From assembly GCA_029339505.1 (NCBI GenBank), contig JAQISU010000108.1, forward strand, positions 16,890,001 to 16,954,000: a stretch of 64,000 nucleotides of DNA, written 5' to 3'. The notes below the pieces were generated by a model. It searched no databases, was not told where the DNA came from, and worked only from the letters and a program-made list of their open reading frames with translations. Below, in pieces: positions 48,466 through 59,735 of this stretch. The DNA comes from Unio delphinus (lineage: Eukaryota > Mollusca > Bivalvia > Unionida > Unionidae). Within the stretch, counting starts at the first letter, position 1, and each line of letters opens with the position of its first letter. The position numbers were made by a program, and so were the translations under genes.

Positions 48466-50937
48466 AGTAGTAGTAATAATAATAATAAAGACTTTCTTTA
48501 GAGAAGGTAACTAATGTAGTTAAAGAACTAATCTAGCTTGAGGCCTTCTATCTCTTATGTACAACATATACAGTATATAATAAAAATAATAATAATAATG
48601 ATAAAAATAATGAGGACTTTGTATAGTGCCTAATCTTTAGAAGCTCTTATCGCTTTACAACATATATAATGCTATGACTACAAAAGCAAAACAAATCCAA
48701 ACACCATGAAATTAGAAAAACATTTTACAAATTCAGAAAATATTTAAGGTAGGAAACATTATTAGGTCTTTAAGTTTGTTCATGCAGTCAGAAAATGTGA
48801 GCTTTAAGAACACTCTTGAAAGTGATCACTGTGTCTTTGTGTCTGATTTCAATGGTAAATTCATTCCACGTTACTGGGCCCTGGTATGCAAAAGAACGTT
48901 GTCCATATGACTTTGTTTTCATAGTTGAATAATGAGTATACGATTGTCAGAAGAGCAGTGTAAGTATCTTGCTGGTGTGTTCACATGGGTGAGGTGACAT
49001 AGGTGTGTTGGATTGGAGTCTGTCAGTGAAATGTAGCACAGGGAACAAATTTTGTGTTTGATTCTGGATCAAATGGATAGCCAGTGTAGGGTACAAAGCA
49101 GCAGGGAGGTGTGCAGATGTGCTCTGATCATGGTACTCTAAGGATGATTCAAGCAGCTGTATTTTGAACTTTTTGAAGTTCATGGAGTAGATATTTAGAC
49201 AAACCAGACAGAATTGAATTACAATAGTCCAGTCTTGAAAGTACTAATGAAGACACAAGTGTTTTAGTATCATCAGCTGAAAGATATTTGCAAATGGAGC
49301 TGACGTGTCCTTTCATATGTTCATGACATGTTGGTGTAATATGAGAGTACTGTCAAGAGTAACACCTAGGTTTCATACTGACTGTGTGAATTTAATGTTG
49401 GTGTCAGTTGCTGATATATTTTGTTTGAGGTAAAGGATGTGAATAAGAAAGTCTTCATGTTGTGATCAGAATGGCCTCATTTTTATCATCATTCATCTGC
49501 AGCTTGTTGCATGTCATCCATGATTTCACATCAGAAATGCACCTCTCTACTCCTTGGATGGTAGCATCAGCTTCAGTTGGGTGGCTAGACTTGTATATTT
49601 GTGTTTCATCAGCATACAATTGGTGAGACACTGGGTGATGATCTATGACACTTAAGAGTGGCTGAGTGTACAGAATATATTGAACGGGTCCAAGAACACA
49701 CCCCTGTGGACAACCACAACATAGATCAACTGGGCTTGAGTGTATTTCATTTGCAGATAAAATTTGTGTCTTGTTGGTTAAGTAGGACTTTAACCACTCT
49801 AAGGCTGTATTGTGAATGCCAAATACATGCAGGAGTAATATATCATGGTCTGTTTTGCTGAACACTACAGACAAATCAAGGAGAGTGAGGACTGTAATAT
49901 GTCTGCTATCCCAAGCAGAGAGAATGTCATTAACTATTTTCACAAGAGTAGTTTCAGTATTGTATCAAGGGTGATATGCAGACTGTACATTGCTAAAATG
50001 ACTGCTAAATATACAACATAATGTGAAGAATCTGGCACTAAATAATAAAATTATTTTAAAATTCAAAGTATCATGCCTGGAACACATACACAGACATCTG
50101 TAAAAACAAACATATATAAAACATAAAATATCATCCTGCATTGAAAAATTCAACTGTAAAAATGATGCAAAATTACAGAAAACCTGGCAGTATTTATTGT
50201 ACTAGAACTGTTCAGTTTTCTAAAGATTTCATCCATTTAAGACATTGATTATAAAATGAAGAAATGCAACAAGTCTGCCTTATTTTGCTGGGAATGTTGG
50301 TCCATACCAAAGGACCAGTTTATTGAAAACTTTTTAAAAGCAATTCCTTCTTTGGCCTTGATATAATGTAATTTTTACTTCTTATTGACTTTAAATTTGG
50401 TACCATCAGCATCTCTTTAGTAAAAGATATTGTTTAGATAGGCAGGAATGTCTTTTCTTGATACTTTATATATCAATTTAGTTTTTCTAAGAATTATTCT
50501 TTCATGTATTGTTAAAATCTTTATTTTATTCATTGTATCCTGGAAATTGTCTATACGTTGATCTAGAATTAAATGACAAGCCATCTTCTGGAGTCTTAAA
50601 AGTGTTGTTATGTTTTGAATTAGAGGTATTACCCCCAAATTACATTACAATAGTCCAGATATGGCTGAATTTACTTTTATAAAAGATGACCCAATACTGA
50701 AGAAGAATGTATGGTTTTAGTTTCCTCAGTATCCAAAGATAAGAATTAACCTTTTTTGAATTGTGTTTAATGTGAATAGACTAAGTAAGATTGTTATCTA
50801 CGAACATACCAATATTTATATCTTGAGAGGTGATATTAAGGCTCACTTTGTCAAATAGAATCTGGAGTTTGTCACCTTGCTCGTTTTTGTTGTGTTGTAA
50901 CTAGTAAGGCTTTTGTTTTTTTCTGTATTCCCAGCTT
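48411..50937 (-). mobile_element. LINE family B copy, 5'-truncated, split by LINE A
   Basis: The minus-strand copy runs from an (AAT)n tail (48411-48480) through GACTTTCTTTAGAGAAGG and TAACTAATGTAGTTAAAGAA, is broken at about 48578 by LINE A, and resumes at 50009 with ATACAACATAATGTGAAGAA. The minus frame at 50417-50638 reads LRLQKMACHLILDQRIDN and ILTIHERIILRKTKLIYKVS, the C-terminal part after the RT. Further up (50700-50930) the sequence resembles 59930-60070 of the longer copy. It sits inside the TTAGGGTTAATACCC array, which resumes at 50938. Confidence 0.82.
48579..50008 (-). pseudogene. LINE family A copy (CR1/L2-like RT), nested in LINE B
   Basis: Minus strand. Starts inside the RT: TTLVKIVNDILSAWDSR, LLDLSVVFSKTDHDILL (catalytic Asp of the first block replaced), CGCPQGCVLGPVQYILYTQP and HQLYADETQIY, where the usual YADD has become YADE. 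Later pieces: LGVTLDSTL-like, LHFTDRLQSNTPMS, and the C-terminal SYGQRSFAYQGPVTWNEF and ITFKSVLKAHIF before a stop near 48797. A 3' UTR with GAGCTTCTAAAGATTAGGCA ends in ATT repeats. The endonuclease is missing. Dead copy. Confidence 0.88.
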
Positions 50938-51040
50938 CATCATTAGGCTTTATACCCAGTGTTATCACAACTGACTTCATGGTTAGAGTTAATACCCAGC
51001 ATTATTATCAAACATGTCATGATAGTTAGGGTTAATACCC
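50938..51040. repeat. TTAGGGTTAATACCC array, right end
   Basis: Two to three units (CTTTATACCCAGTG, GAGTTAATACCCAGCATTAT, TTAGGGTTAATACCCAATAA) resume directly after LINE B. Confidence 0.85.
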
Positions 51041-51317
51041 AATAATCTAAGTAAAACTGAAACATTTTCTGGGCCTTATCTATTCAAGTTGACTAAATTC
51101 TGCTCAGTTAACCTCTTTATCCATCATTTTCCCTACCTTGCTTAGGGATGGGCCATCTTACTTATAAAAAGAAACCCTTGATATCTTCTGCTGTGCCTGT
51201 TGGAGATTTTATAAAATCCAAACAACAGCAACAACAACAGACATAACAAAAAGTTATTCACTTATAAATCAGCTTAACATATCTCCAACTTTGATAACAC
51301 TAGGCAAAACATTTTCA
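51041..51317. other. Intron sequence without recognised feature
   Basis: A short CAACAG-rich run lies near 51220; nothing else was recognised. Confidence 0.4.
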
Positions 51318-51367
51318 CACACAAACACACACAGACACACACACACAGACACACACACACACACACA
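51318..51367. repeat. Imperfect (AC)n microsatellite
   Basis: ACACAC runs interrupted by AGAC. Confidence 0.92.
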
Positions 51368-52625
51368 GCTAATTGATACTCTCCATACAAAACCAAATTT
51401 TCTCAAGTGCTACTGCTCAGCTAGCAAAATCAAGACTAGTGTTATGTCAGACTGGTTCTTCTAACAATGTTGAATACCCGCGATTCACCCCAGTTAATTA
51501 TAATAATGAGATTGCAAATGAAAACTCATGTACTTATCAACCAGAGTTGATTGGGCCACATGCAATTTAATTCCACAAAAAAAGATTTCCATGTAGCATT
51601 TTCATTGCAACACTTGCCAAATTTCCATGAAAATCATGATTTAGAAATGTCATGATGTCACTATACTATACATTTCATTAGAACTGTACCTTGTAGCCAT
51701 ATTGTACTGCACATCTTACCATAGAATTTTTTCCAGATTAGGACCAATGAAAATTTAAATTTTACAATATAAAAGCTATTATTTATTGTCAGTTTCAAAT
51801 GACATCCATTGATTAAATGTGATAATATTTTGTTTCTATTTTCTCATGTGTAGAACTTGTGTATTTAGGGTCGACATGTCACCTATTTGCCTCATTCAAG
51901 TATTCATCTTTAATGTGCAGTACTTTGTATTTGAAAAAGAAAAACATGGTTCAAGACCTTTATTGCACAATACTTCCCACACAATACAATTATGACTTTC
52001 TTCTTGATTTTTTTATTCTTTTTCTAAGAGTGACATATATAGTTAGATTCAACTTAATTATTCAGATTTTCAAACTTGACAACCTTAATGTAGAGTGAGA
52101 AGCAATAATAATACCTGAAGAATACTGTGTTATAAATCTGCTAACTAAATTGAAAGGGTGCAGGGTTGTTTTAATTTAGTTCTAAACAAATTGGGTGAGA
52201 AAAAAATCCTGTGTAAGTGTTTGCTCCAAGACATGGAAATCCCAGTCATTGGGTTATATTTTCTCCACATGAGGCTTGTTGGAAGATAAATATTATAACC
52301 CCTTAACTGGATTTCCTTGTCACGGTCCAAATCCCAACACAGATTCTAATAGTCACATGATTTTTAAATATCTTTATAGTGTGCCAATGAAGCAAGAACC
52401 TTGGTGATAATGCTAATTTATACATATTAAGCCAAAGGCTTATGAAAAGTAATGTAACAATTCTTTGACTTTTTTATCTGGTCAGACATTGGCAAGTTTG
52501 GCACAGGTCACTGTTATATTTAAGATGGTTCAGTTTTATTGATACATTGTCATGCTAAAATGAATACTCCAGCATATATTGGGGTTATTTTAAATAAATG
52601 GTCATAACTGTTCTGTAACTTACCA
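51368..52625. other. Intron sequence without recognised feature
   Basis: Nothing recognised on either strand. Confidence 0.4.
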
Positions 52626-52860
52626 TCAATAAATCGAATGCCAGTCAGGAGACAAAGTAGTCTTCTGCAAAATGATCAGCACCTGCATGAGTATCACCAG
52701 GACAGCTACAGATATTATATGTGTGACATAACATAGGCACAATGACAGGACAGCGACATATATTACATGTGTGACTTTAACAAGGCACAATGACAGGACA
52801 GCGACATATATTTCATGTGTGACATAACATAGGCACAATGACATGACAGCTGCAGATATT
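52626..52860. repeat. ~54-bp tandem repeat, three to four units
   Basis: Units contain GCACAATGACAGGACAGCGA, CATATATTACATGTGTGACA and TAACATAG. Confidence 0.9.
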
Positions 52861-52897
52861 CAGACCATGTGTCTACTCCATGTCAATGCTCAATTGA

Positions 52898-52900
<3 letters not shown>

Positions 52901-52928
<28 letters not shown>

Positions 52929-52990
52929 TGGTTTAATTATAGAGAGTGACTCATTAGTCAAGGAATATACTCCCTTGAGACCCTCTTAAG
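52901..52990 (-). mobile_element. LINE 3' end (family D), minus orientation
   Basis: (AAT)9, then GGTTTAATTATAGAGAGTGA, CTCATTAGTCAAGGAATATA and CTCCCTTGAGACC, the reverse complement of the 12.5-kb block. Confidence 0.75.
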
Positions 52991-53776
52991 GAGATTGCAA
53001 TAATGCACATTAAATGAAGATAGCAATAATTACTGTTTATTTTGATATGTTTAGTATTAAATTACTAAATTCCATTATCTATTAGAAACACATACATGCT
53101 CATGATATCTCTTCTTAAATGCTCAAATATTCACCATTGTGACGGACTTTGGGATGAATCAAATACTCACTGTTGATTTTGTGGTGCCCAAAGATAAGAT
53201 CATTGTGACTCCAATAAAAGTGGGTTTAGCAGAATAGTTTTTGTTCTAGAGTAAGTTATTAACCAGACTTTGTTGAATGTCTGCACTTTGGCTAATAAAG
53301 AAACCTTTTGACTCTAAGTTCTCAAGGTTAGAGGCCATCGTTAGTATAACACAAACAATAAAGGTTTCTGTATATACCAGTAGTAATTTTGTTTCAAGAT
53401 GTCATACCTGGATAGAAAGTTAGTTCTAGATGTCATACCTGGTGAAAACCCCAGGTTGTTTAGAACTTTTGGTCAGTAATCTCAAGAAACAACCTTCCTG
53501 TCCTAATGCCTACAAAGATGACCATTAAACAAATAATAATGGAACTATCAGGCATCAGTATTACTCCCACCTAAGATGCACTAAATATTCACTGAAAGTT
53601 TAATGTTAGCCATCCTTATGGGTAAAATTCTAATCACAATACCAGTTTTTAAAATTTTTCTCATAGTTTGTGCTAGCATGTAGAACTCGTGGGTACATAC
53701 AATTTAAATTTTCTCGCATCTTAGTAGATAGAGAACTAGTAACTTTAAACTATTTTTGTGTTGTTTTTCTTTCCAG
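52991..53776. other. Intron sequence without recognised feature
   Basis: Nothing recognised up to the exon acceptor at 53776. Confidence 0.4.
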
Positions 53777-53829
53777 GAGACTTGTATGATCAAGATGCAG
53801 GTCAGCTTCAGTTGAAGGTCATAAAATAT
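53777..53829 (+). CDS. Exon 4 of the unidentified gene
   Basis: A 53-nt exon after TTTTTCTTTCCAG and before GTAAGT. It starts in phase 1, completing the split Gly codon left by the 34954 exon, and ends in phase 0; together the join reads GDLYDQDAGQLQLKVIKY. The exact phase fit with exon 3 and strong splice sites support one transcript. The next exon must lie beyond 64000 or be too small to see. Family not recognised. Confidence 0.78.
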
Positions 53830-53879
53830 GTAAGTATTCATACTATAAATGATAATATTACTATTTTTGCACCTGTCAG

Positions 53880-54120
53880 TTTATATTGTGACTGGTACCT
53901 ATGTTTTACTTGTATTCATTAGTCATACACATGTTGTCCCTTACTGGATGGGTTTCATTGTCAGTTTGCATGATGACCAATATCATTCTCACTTTGGATA
54001 GTGACCAGTACTCCTGTGTTTCTTGCATTCATAAATCATATACCAGTTATCCTATTAACTGGATGGATGTTACTGTCAGTTTGCATGGTGACAAATGTCA
54101 TTCTGACTTTGGATAATGAC
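53880..54120. repeat. ~88-bp repeat, first cluster (TTAACTGGATGGA)
   Basis: Two units with GTCAGTTTGCATG, TCATTCTCACTTTGGATA and GTGACCAG. More diverged relatives follow at 54640-54920 and 55400-55700. The array begins 50 bp after exon 4. Confidence 0.8.
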
Positions 54121-54369
54121 TAGCAGCAATTACTTATCCTGCTGCTATTGCATATCTAACCTTTTTTGTGCCTAAAACTCACCATCGCTTTGAATTTATC
54201 CAACCATAGAGTGGAGAAAAAGTCAGAATGACCTTTTGCACTCCACTCTCTTATTTTACACACCACTATATGGTTGTATGGAAAAGGTAGATATTACTTG
54301 TCATCTTTCGCCAAAGCCATACTTTTTAGATATCTGTGTAGTAATTACAACACTCTAATAACTTACCCT

Positions 54370-54570
54370 ATTGTTGGGGAGTTAGAGCACTGTGACAGTG
54401 GGTTGCGCCATAAAATCAGGGAGGTGGAGCACTGCAATAGTGGCTTACACCCTCCCACTGGGGAGGTTGAGAACCACAAAAGTGGTTTGTGCCATCCCTT
54501 TAGGGAGGTAGAGCACCGTGATAGGTTACGCACTCCCATAAGGGAGGTAGTTCACCACAATATATATTGT
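54370..54570. repeat. ~50-bp hairpin minisatellite, locus 3 of 3
   Basis: About four units of GGGAGGTAGAGCACCACAAT, AGTGGCTTACACCCTCCCAC and TG. Inverted repeats: CCTCCCACTGGGGAGG, CATCCCTTTAGGGAGG and CTCCCATAAGGGAGG. Confidence 0.9.
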
Positions 54571-54639
54571 GCTTATGTTAATGTATTGCCACCCCCACCC
54601 CATTTTTTGGGGGTTGTTCAGGAGGAACACATTGAGTTG

Positions 54640-55700
54640 TGACCAGCACCTATTTTACATGTATTCATAAATCATATTCATCTAGATAATTTGAGGGACA
54701 TAACAGTCACAATGAGTTGTGACCACTACATGTGTTACTTACCATGCATCTCCTTACCTGGATGGACATCTTTGGCACTGTGCATAATGACCAGTGTCAA
54801 TGTTTGACTTGCATTTGTCAATCATGTACCAGTCACATTAACTGAATGAACATTTCTGTCCCTTTGTGTATTGACCAACATCAATGTTGCCTTGCATATT
54901 GATCGTTACATTTTTACCTTCATTCAAAATCAAATACCCATAAGTGTATCAGAACCAAGGTTTTTAACCAGTAGATTTACTGATTTTGATTAGTAGATTG
55001 GCTTCAAAGCCATTGGATTTTCAAAATTTTCTGTTGTTCAAAGGAATTGAAAACAAACAAGTGCAATTTTTGCCATAAAATATATTCTCTTTATGGAGTA
55101 TTAGAAAAGTAAATTTAAAAAAATTAATTAGATTCAGATTCTAATAACACTGGTGCAATTTTAATTAATGCAAGTCATTATAATGAAGAAGGTTGAGATG
55201 TTTATCATATAGTTCAAAGATCTTTTCTGTTAAGATCTAATATTATTTTTAGTTTCCTTCAAAACATTACTATGTGATGACCACTGTTGACATTCACTAT
55301 TATTATTTAGCTTTACACTTAACAGGCTCTCAATAGTTCTCTGATTCAGCTTTTACCTTGAAATGCTTTATATATTATGAATAATGGTGAATGCCCTCTC
55401 TGGTATAATACATTGATCTCATAAACTGGACAGATGTAAATGTCACTTTGAATAGTAACCAGTACCTGTGATTTACTTTCATTTGTAATTCATGTACCAG
55501 TCATCTTATTAACTGGATGGACACCATTTTCACCTTGAATAGTGACCAGTACCTGTGATTTACGTTCATTTGTAATTCATGTACCAGTCATCTTATTAAC
55601 TAGATGGACACCATTTTCACGTCGAATAGTGTCCAGTACTTGTAATTTACTCACATTTGTATATCATGCACCTGTCATCTCATAAACTTGGTGGGAGTCA
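54640..55700. repeat. ~88-bp repeat, further diverged clusters
   Basis: Units at 54640-54920 and 55400-55700 with ATGTACCAGTCATCTTATTA, ACTGGATGGACACCATTTTC and GAATAGTGACCAGTACCTG; the best-preserved pair is 55440-55620. The stretch 54960-55380 between them shows no unit. Confidence 0.75.
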
Positions 55701-55814
55701 TTGTTTTTACAAGTCTTTTTGTAAGGTTCTTCATAAAATCATTTTAAACTTTACCCTTGTAATCACAAATTTCAGCCTTTCTATGGAAGTGTCCAGTTTA
55801 GAGAGGTCCCTTAA

Positions 55815-57115
55815 TACTAGAATGGCTCTGTAGTGTGGCCAGTATATAAAGGTCTACTAGACAAGAATGGCTTTGTAGTGTGGCCAGTATATAAAAGGTC
55901 TATTAGACAAGAATGGCTCTGTAGTGTGGCCAGTATGTAAAGGTCTACTAGACAAGAATGGCTCTGTAGTGTGGCCAGTATGTAAAGGTCTATTAAACAA
56001 GAATGGCTGTGTAGTGTGGCCAGTATGTAAAGGTCCATTAGACAAGAATGGCTCTGTAGTGTGGCCAGTATGTAAAGGTCTATTAGACAAGAATGGCTCT
56101 GTAGTGTGGCCAGTATATAAAGGTCTATTAGACTAGAATGACTCTGTTGTGTGGCCAGTATGTAAAGGTCTGTTAGACAAGAATGACTCTGTAGTATGGC
56201 CAGTATGTAAAGGTATGTTAGACAAGAATGGCTGTGTAGTGTGGCCAGTATGTAAAGGTCCATTAGACAAGAACGGCTCTGTAGTGTGGCCAGTATGTAA
56301 AGGTATGTTAGACAAGAATGGCTCTGTAGTGTGGCCAGTATGTAAAGGTATGTTAGACAAGAATGGCTCTATAGTGTGGCCAGTATGTAAAGGTCTATTA
56401 GACAAGAATGACTCTGTAGTATGGCCAGTATGTAAAGGTATGTTAGACAAGAATGGCTGTGTAGTGTGGCCAGTATGTAAAGGTATGTTAGACAAGAATG
56501 GCTCTGTAGTGTGGCCAGTATGTAAAGGTATGTTAGACAAGAATGGCTCTGTAGTGTGGCCAGTATGTAAAGGTCTGTTAGACAAGAATGACTCTGTAGT
56601 GTGACCAGTATGTAAAGGTATGTTAGACAAGAATGACTCTGTAGTATGGCCAGTATGTAAAGGTATGTTAGACAAGAATGGCTGTGTAGTGTGGCCAGTA
56701 TGTAAAGGTCCATTAGACAAGAATGGCTCTGTAGTGTGGCCAGTATGTAAAGGTCTTTTAGACTAGAATGGCTCTGTAGTGTGGCCAATATGTAAAGGTC
56801 TTTTAGACAAGAATGGCTCTGTAGTGTGTCCAGTATATAAAGGTCTGTTAGACTAGAATGACTTTGTATTGTGATCAGTATCTAAAGGTCTACTAGACAA
56901 GAATGGCTGTGTAGTGTGGCCAGTATGTAAAGGTCTGTTAGACTAGAATGGTTCTGTAGTGTGGTCAGTATCAAAAGGTCTACTAGACAAGAAGAACTCT
57001 GTAGTGTGGCTAGGATATAAAGGTCTGTTAGACAAGAATGGCTCTGTAGTGTGGTCAGTTTATAAAGGTCTGTTTGACAAGAATGACTCTGTAGTGTGGC
57101 CAGTATTAAGATGCA
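55815..57115. repeat. 45-bp tandem array, about 29 units
   Basis: AATGGCTCTGTAGTGTGGCC, AGTATGTAAAGGTCTATTAG and ACAAG, highly uniform, with variants GTATG for CTATT and GACT for GGCT that recur in a pattern. The 45-bp unit gives open frames of up to 195 codons on the minus strand (GPLHTGHTTEPFLSN) and 151 on the plus strand (VWPVCKGLLDKNGSV). I regard these as artefacts. Confidence 0.97.
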
Positions 57116-57395
57116 GAGTAATCACACTTTATGTGCCTGTGTATATTAATCATTTAAAATGGACATTACTTGCCTTGTTTTATATTTGTTATTTTTGCCC
57201 ACATTGTCACATATGAAGCAAGCAATTTATAATGTTGTCATCATCTATCATCCATGAATATATGCATAAATATAACTTGATTGCTATATGAGTTTGGTTT
57301 TGAAAAATAATAAAAATTAAAGTAAATATGACTAGATTAATATTTATTTTAATTTCCTTATGTCAGATGGGAGAGAAGAAAGTTTGGTTCTATGC
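57116..57395. other. Intron sequence without recognised feature
   Basis: Nothing recognised. Confidence 0.35.
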
Positions 57396-57480
57396 CCCCC
57401 CCCCCCCCCCCAATAGGTGTTTCATATTGCACTTGAAACTGGAGTATGAAGGTCATTTTGTTTCTTTTCATTTGATAAAC

Positions 57481-57511
<31 letters not shown>
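57396..57511. repeat. Poly-C run and (AG)n microsatellite
   Basis: A run of about 16 C (57396-57411) and about 15 AG units (57482-57511), about 70 bp apart. Confidence 0.95.
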
Positions 57512-57515
<4 letters not shown>

Positions 57516-57779
57516 CAGAGACATATCTCTTTGTGATTTTATTTACCATGAGGGAAATAAGCACTTGTAACAGGAATGGTTGGCTGACAGAAAACATTTT
57601 TCTTTGCCTAACAGAAACAATGAATTGATCCTGGTTAGTGTGGTCCAGTGCTGAAAATTATTGGACTATCACAATTTTATTTTACATTTTAGTACAATTC
57701 ATAATGGGCTATAAAATGCATATTTTTAGCTGTGCTTATAATAGACTGGGCCAGCCAATATGATGGCTTATGTCTGCCA

Positions 57780-58720
57780 TCTGCTATCACAAATCAGTTG
57801 GTCCTTAATCAAAATGGTGCCCCTTCGTTCTTCAGTATATCACCATGGCAAACATACTAAAAATAGTTATTGCTTCTACATCTAAATGAACCGCTCCGGT
57901 GGCCTAGTAATTAGAGCATCCACCCCGGAAGTGAGATGTCGTGGGTTCAATCACCGGCCGAGTCATACCAAAGACTTACAAAAATGGTACTAACATCTGC
58001 CTGGCTTGTCGCTGAGCATTAAGAGGTTCGTAGTGTTAGGACTAGTCAGCCTGGTGTCAGAATAATGTGACTGGGTGGGACATAATGCCACATGTCTGCG
58101 GCATGATGCCCCAGTGCAAGACATCACTATAAACTGCCTCGCTGCAGACATCGTAGCGATATGACTGAATTTTTTAAAAGCTATGTTAAAAATCCTAATC
58201 AAACAAACAAAATCTACATCTGAATGGATGAATCATATCAACATGGAATTTTCACTAAAAACTATTACGTTGTCTAGTTGATCCTGAATAAAAAAAATTC
58301 TGAACTGACATACAGTAGCAGTCATCTTGAATGTTATCACTTCTTCTGAAGAATTGATGGTTGTGTTGACTTGGGGTTTCACAAAAAAAGACATAAAATT
58401 TAGTTGGTCTTTATTGAAAATGCTGCAGATCTTACATCCAATATGGCTGCCACAGTGGGCAACTTGAAAATAGTGCCATTAGTTCTAAAACAATGGTGGT
58501 AATGTTGACATGCTGTTTCAGTGGAAAGGTTTCTTATGATATAAGTTCTAAATGAAAATAGTGCCATTAGTTCTAAATCACTGGTGGTAATATTGACATG
58601 CTGTTTCAATAGAAAGATTTCTTATGATGTAAGTTCTAAATGAAAATTGTGCCATTCTGAGATCCAGTATGGCTACCACAGTGGTGGTTGGAAATTGACA
58701 GCAATGCATATTGTGTGCAC
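57780..58720. repeat. Degenerate ~140-bp GCCATCTTGAAA family, third block
   Basis: Units before and after a SINE insertion share ATCCAATATGGCTGCCACAG, GGCAACTTGAAAATAGTGCC and TTGACATGCTGTTTCA-type blocks with the 26-kb block. Two well-matched ~90-bp units lie at 58490-58650 (AAATAGTGCCATTAGTTCTA). Confidence 0.7.
57875..58228 (+). mobile_element. tRNA-derived SINE family S2, copy 2, with target duplications
   Basis: The element spans 57891-58212. The head CCGCTCCGGTGGCCTAGTAA with TTAGAG (A box) is followed by GTGGGTTCAATCACCGG (B box, two changes). The body is as in the 42370 copy, ending AAAATCCTAATCAAACAAAC. Target duplications: TCTACATCTAAATGAA (57875-57890) and TCTACATCTGAATGGA (58213-58228), 14 of 16 matching. 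It lands inside the 140-bp repeat block. Confidence 0.92.
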
Positions 58721-58961
58721 AGTGTGGCAAGGCATGGACTATCTTCATCATCAACAGGCACAAAACTTGTTGATCCAATCTTTGTACAATATCAGCTTGG
58801 ACATGTATATAACCTATAATTTTGCTATAAATTAGATCAAGATATTGTTTTGATCTCTTGACAAATGGAAATTATTTTTAAAAGGTGTCATGCCAGCCCC
58901 CACTCCAGAGTGTTAAATTGTGTGTCTTTAATATAATTGCATGATACAGTTCTACTAATGA
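58721..58961. other. Intron sequence without recognised feature
   Basis: Nothing recognised. Confidence 0.35.
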
Positions 58962-59008
58962 CAATGACTTTATTTAGAGAAGTAACTCTACAAGTTACAG
59001 AACTAATC
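58962..59008 (-). mobile_element. Short LINE family B-like 3' end
   Basis: AATGACTTTATTTAGAGAAG and TAACTCTACAAGTTACAGAA correspond to the 59335 and 48480 blocks. Only about 50 bp are present. Confidence 0.65.
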
Positions 59009-59322
59009 CAGAAGTTATCCAAACAAGATTAAACTCAGACCTTATTAGAGTCCAAAACTGGGCACAACAAAATTGGATGGTAATTATTGAAGGTAAAACA
59101 AAATTTACGATATTGGGGATATCACAAAAGCCACACAAGTCATGGAACCCAAAGCTGTCTCTTGAAATAAATAATCATCCATTAGAAAATGTCAAAAATG
59201 AAAAGCTTGCAGGTGCGTCTGTAATTAATAGTTTATTATGAAATAACCCTGTGGATAAGCTTTGTAAAACACTGTCATCAAAAATTGCCCTACTCAGCAG
59301 AATAAAAAAATATTTACCTATA
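59009..59322 (+). pseudogene. LINE family C, RT fragment (left half), plus strand
   Basis: A plus frame reads TRLNSDLIRVQNWAQQNWMV, INNHPLENVKNEKLAGASVI, VDKLCKTLSSKIALLSRIKK and YLP. This is the region after the YADD box in jockey/CR1-type RTs ('L..V..W...N.L.IN..KTK' onward). It stops exactly where the minus-strand LINE B begins and resumes at 63762. Confidence 0.82.
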
Positions 59323-59735
59323 ATAATAATAATAATGACTTTATTTAAAGAGGGTAACACAATTAGCTAAGAACTAATCTACCTTGAGGCTCTCATACAA
59401 AGGAATTTATTTATTTCAGCAGCATCTCAGAAGCCACTGGATATATTGGGTTTGGAAGATGGAAATAGAGTGGGCATTTCTAATCCCAACTGGAATACTA
59501 TTCCAGAACAAAGTTCCAGAGTATTGGAAACTTTTTTAAAATAATTCCTTATTTGGTTTGGGAATTTTATACTGTTTTGTAGACATTGATCGCAGGTGGG
59601 GTGTATTTCCAGGTAGCCTGTACTGGAATAGGGATTGTAAATATTCAGGAGTACTATTATTGGATGTCCTGTACATTAATTTGGCTTTTCTTAAATAGAT
59701 TCGGTCTTTAATAGGTAATATTTTTAACTTACCAG

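Noticed and set aside
43905..51040. Interstitial telomere
   Set aside because: TTAGGGTTA occurs once per 43-48-bp unit, not as (TTAGGG)n, so this is not a telomere remnant.
55817..56788. Long overlapping open frames on both strands (up to 195 codons)
   Set aside because: Periodic translation of a 45-bp tandem repeat, open on both strands, with no start context, splice sites or domain.
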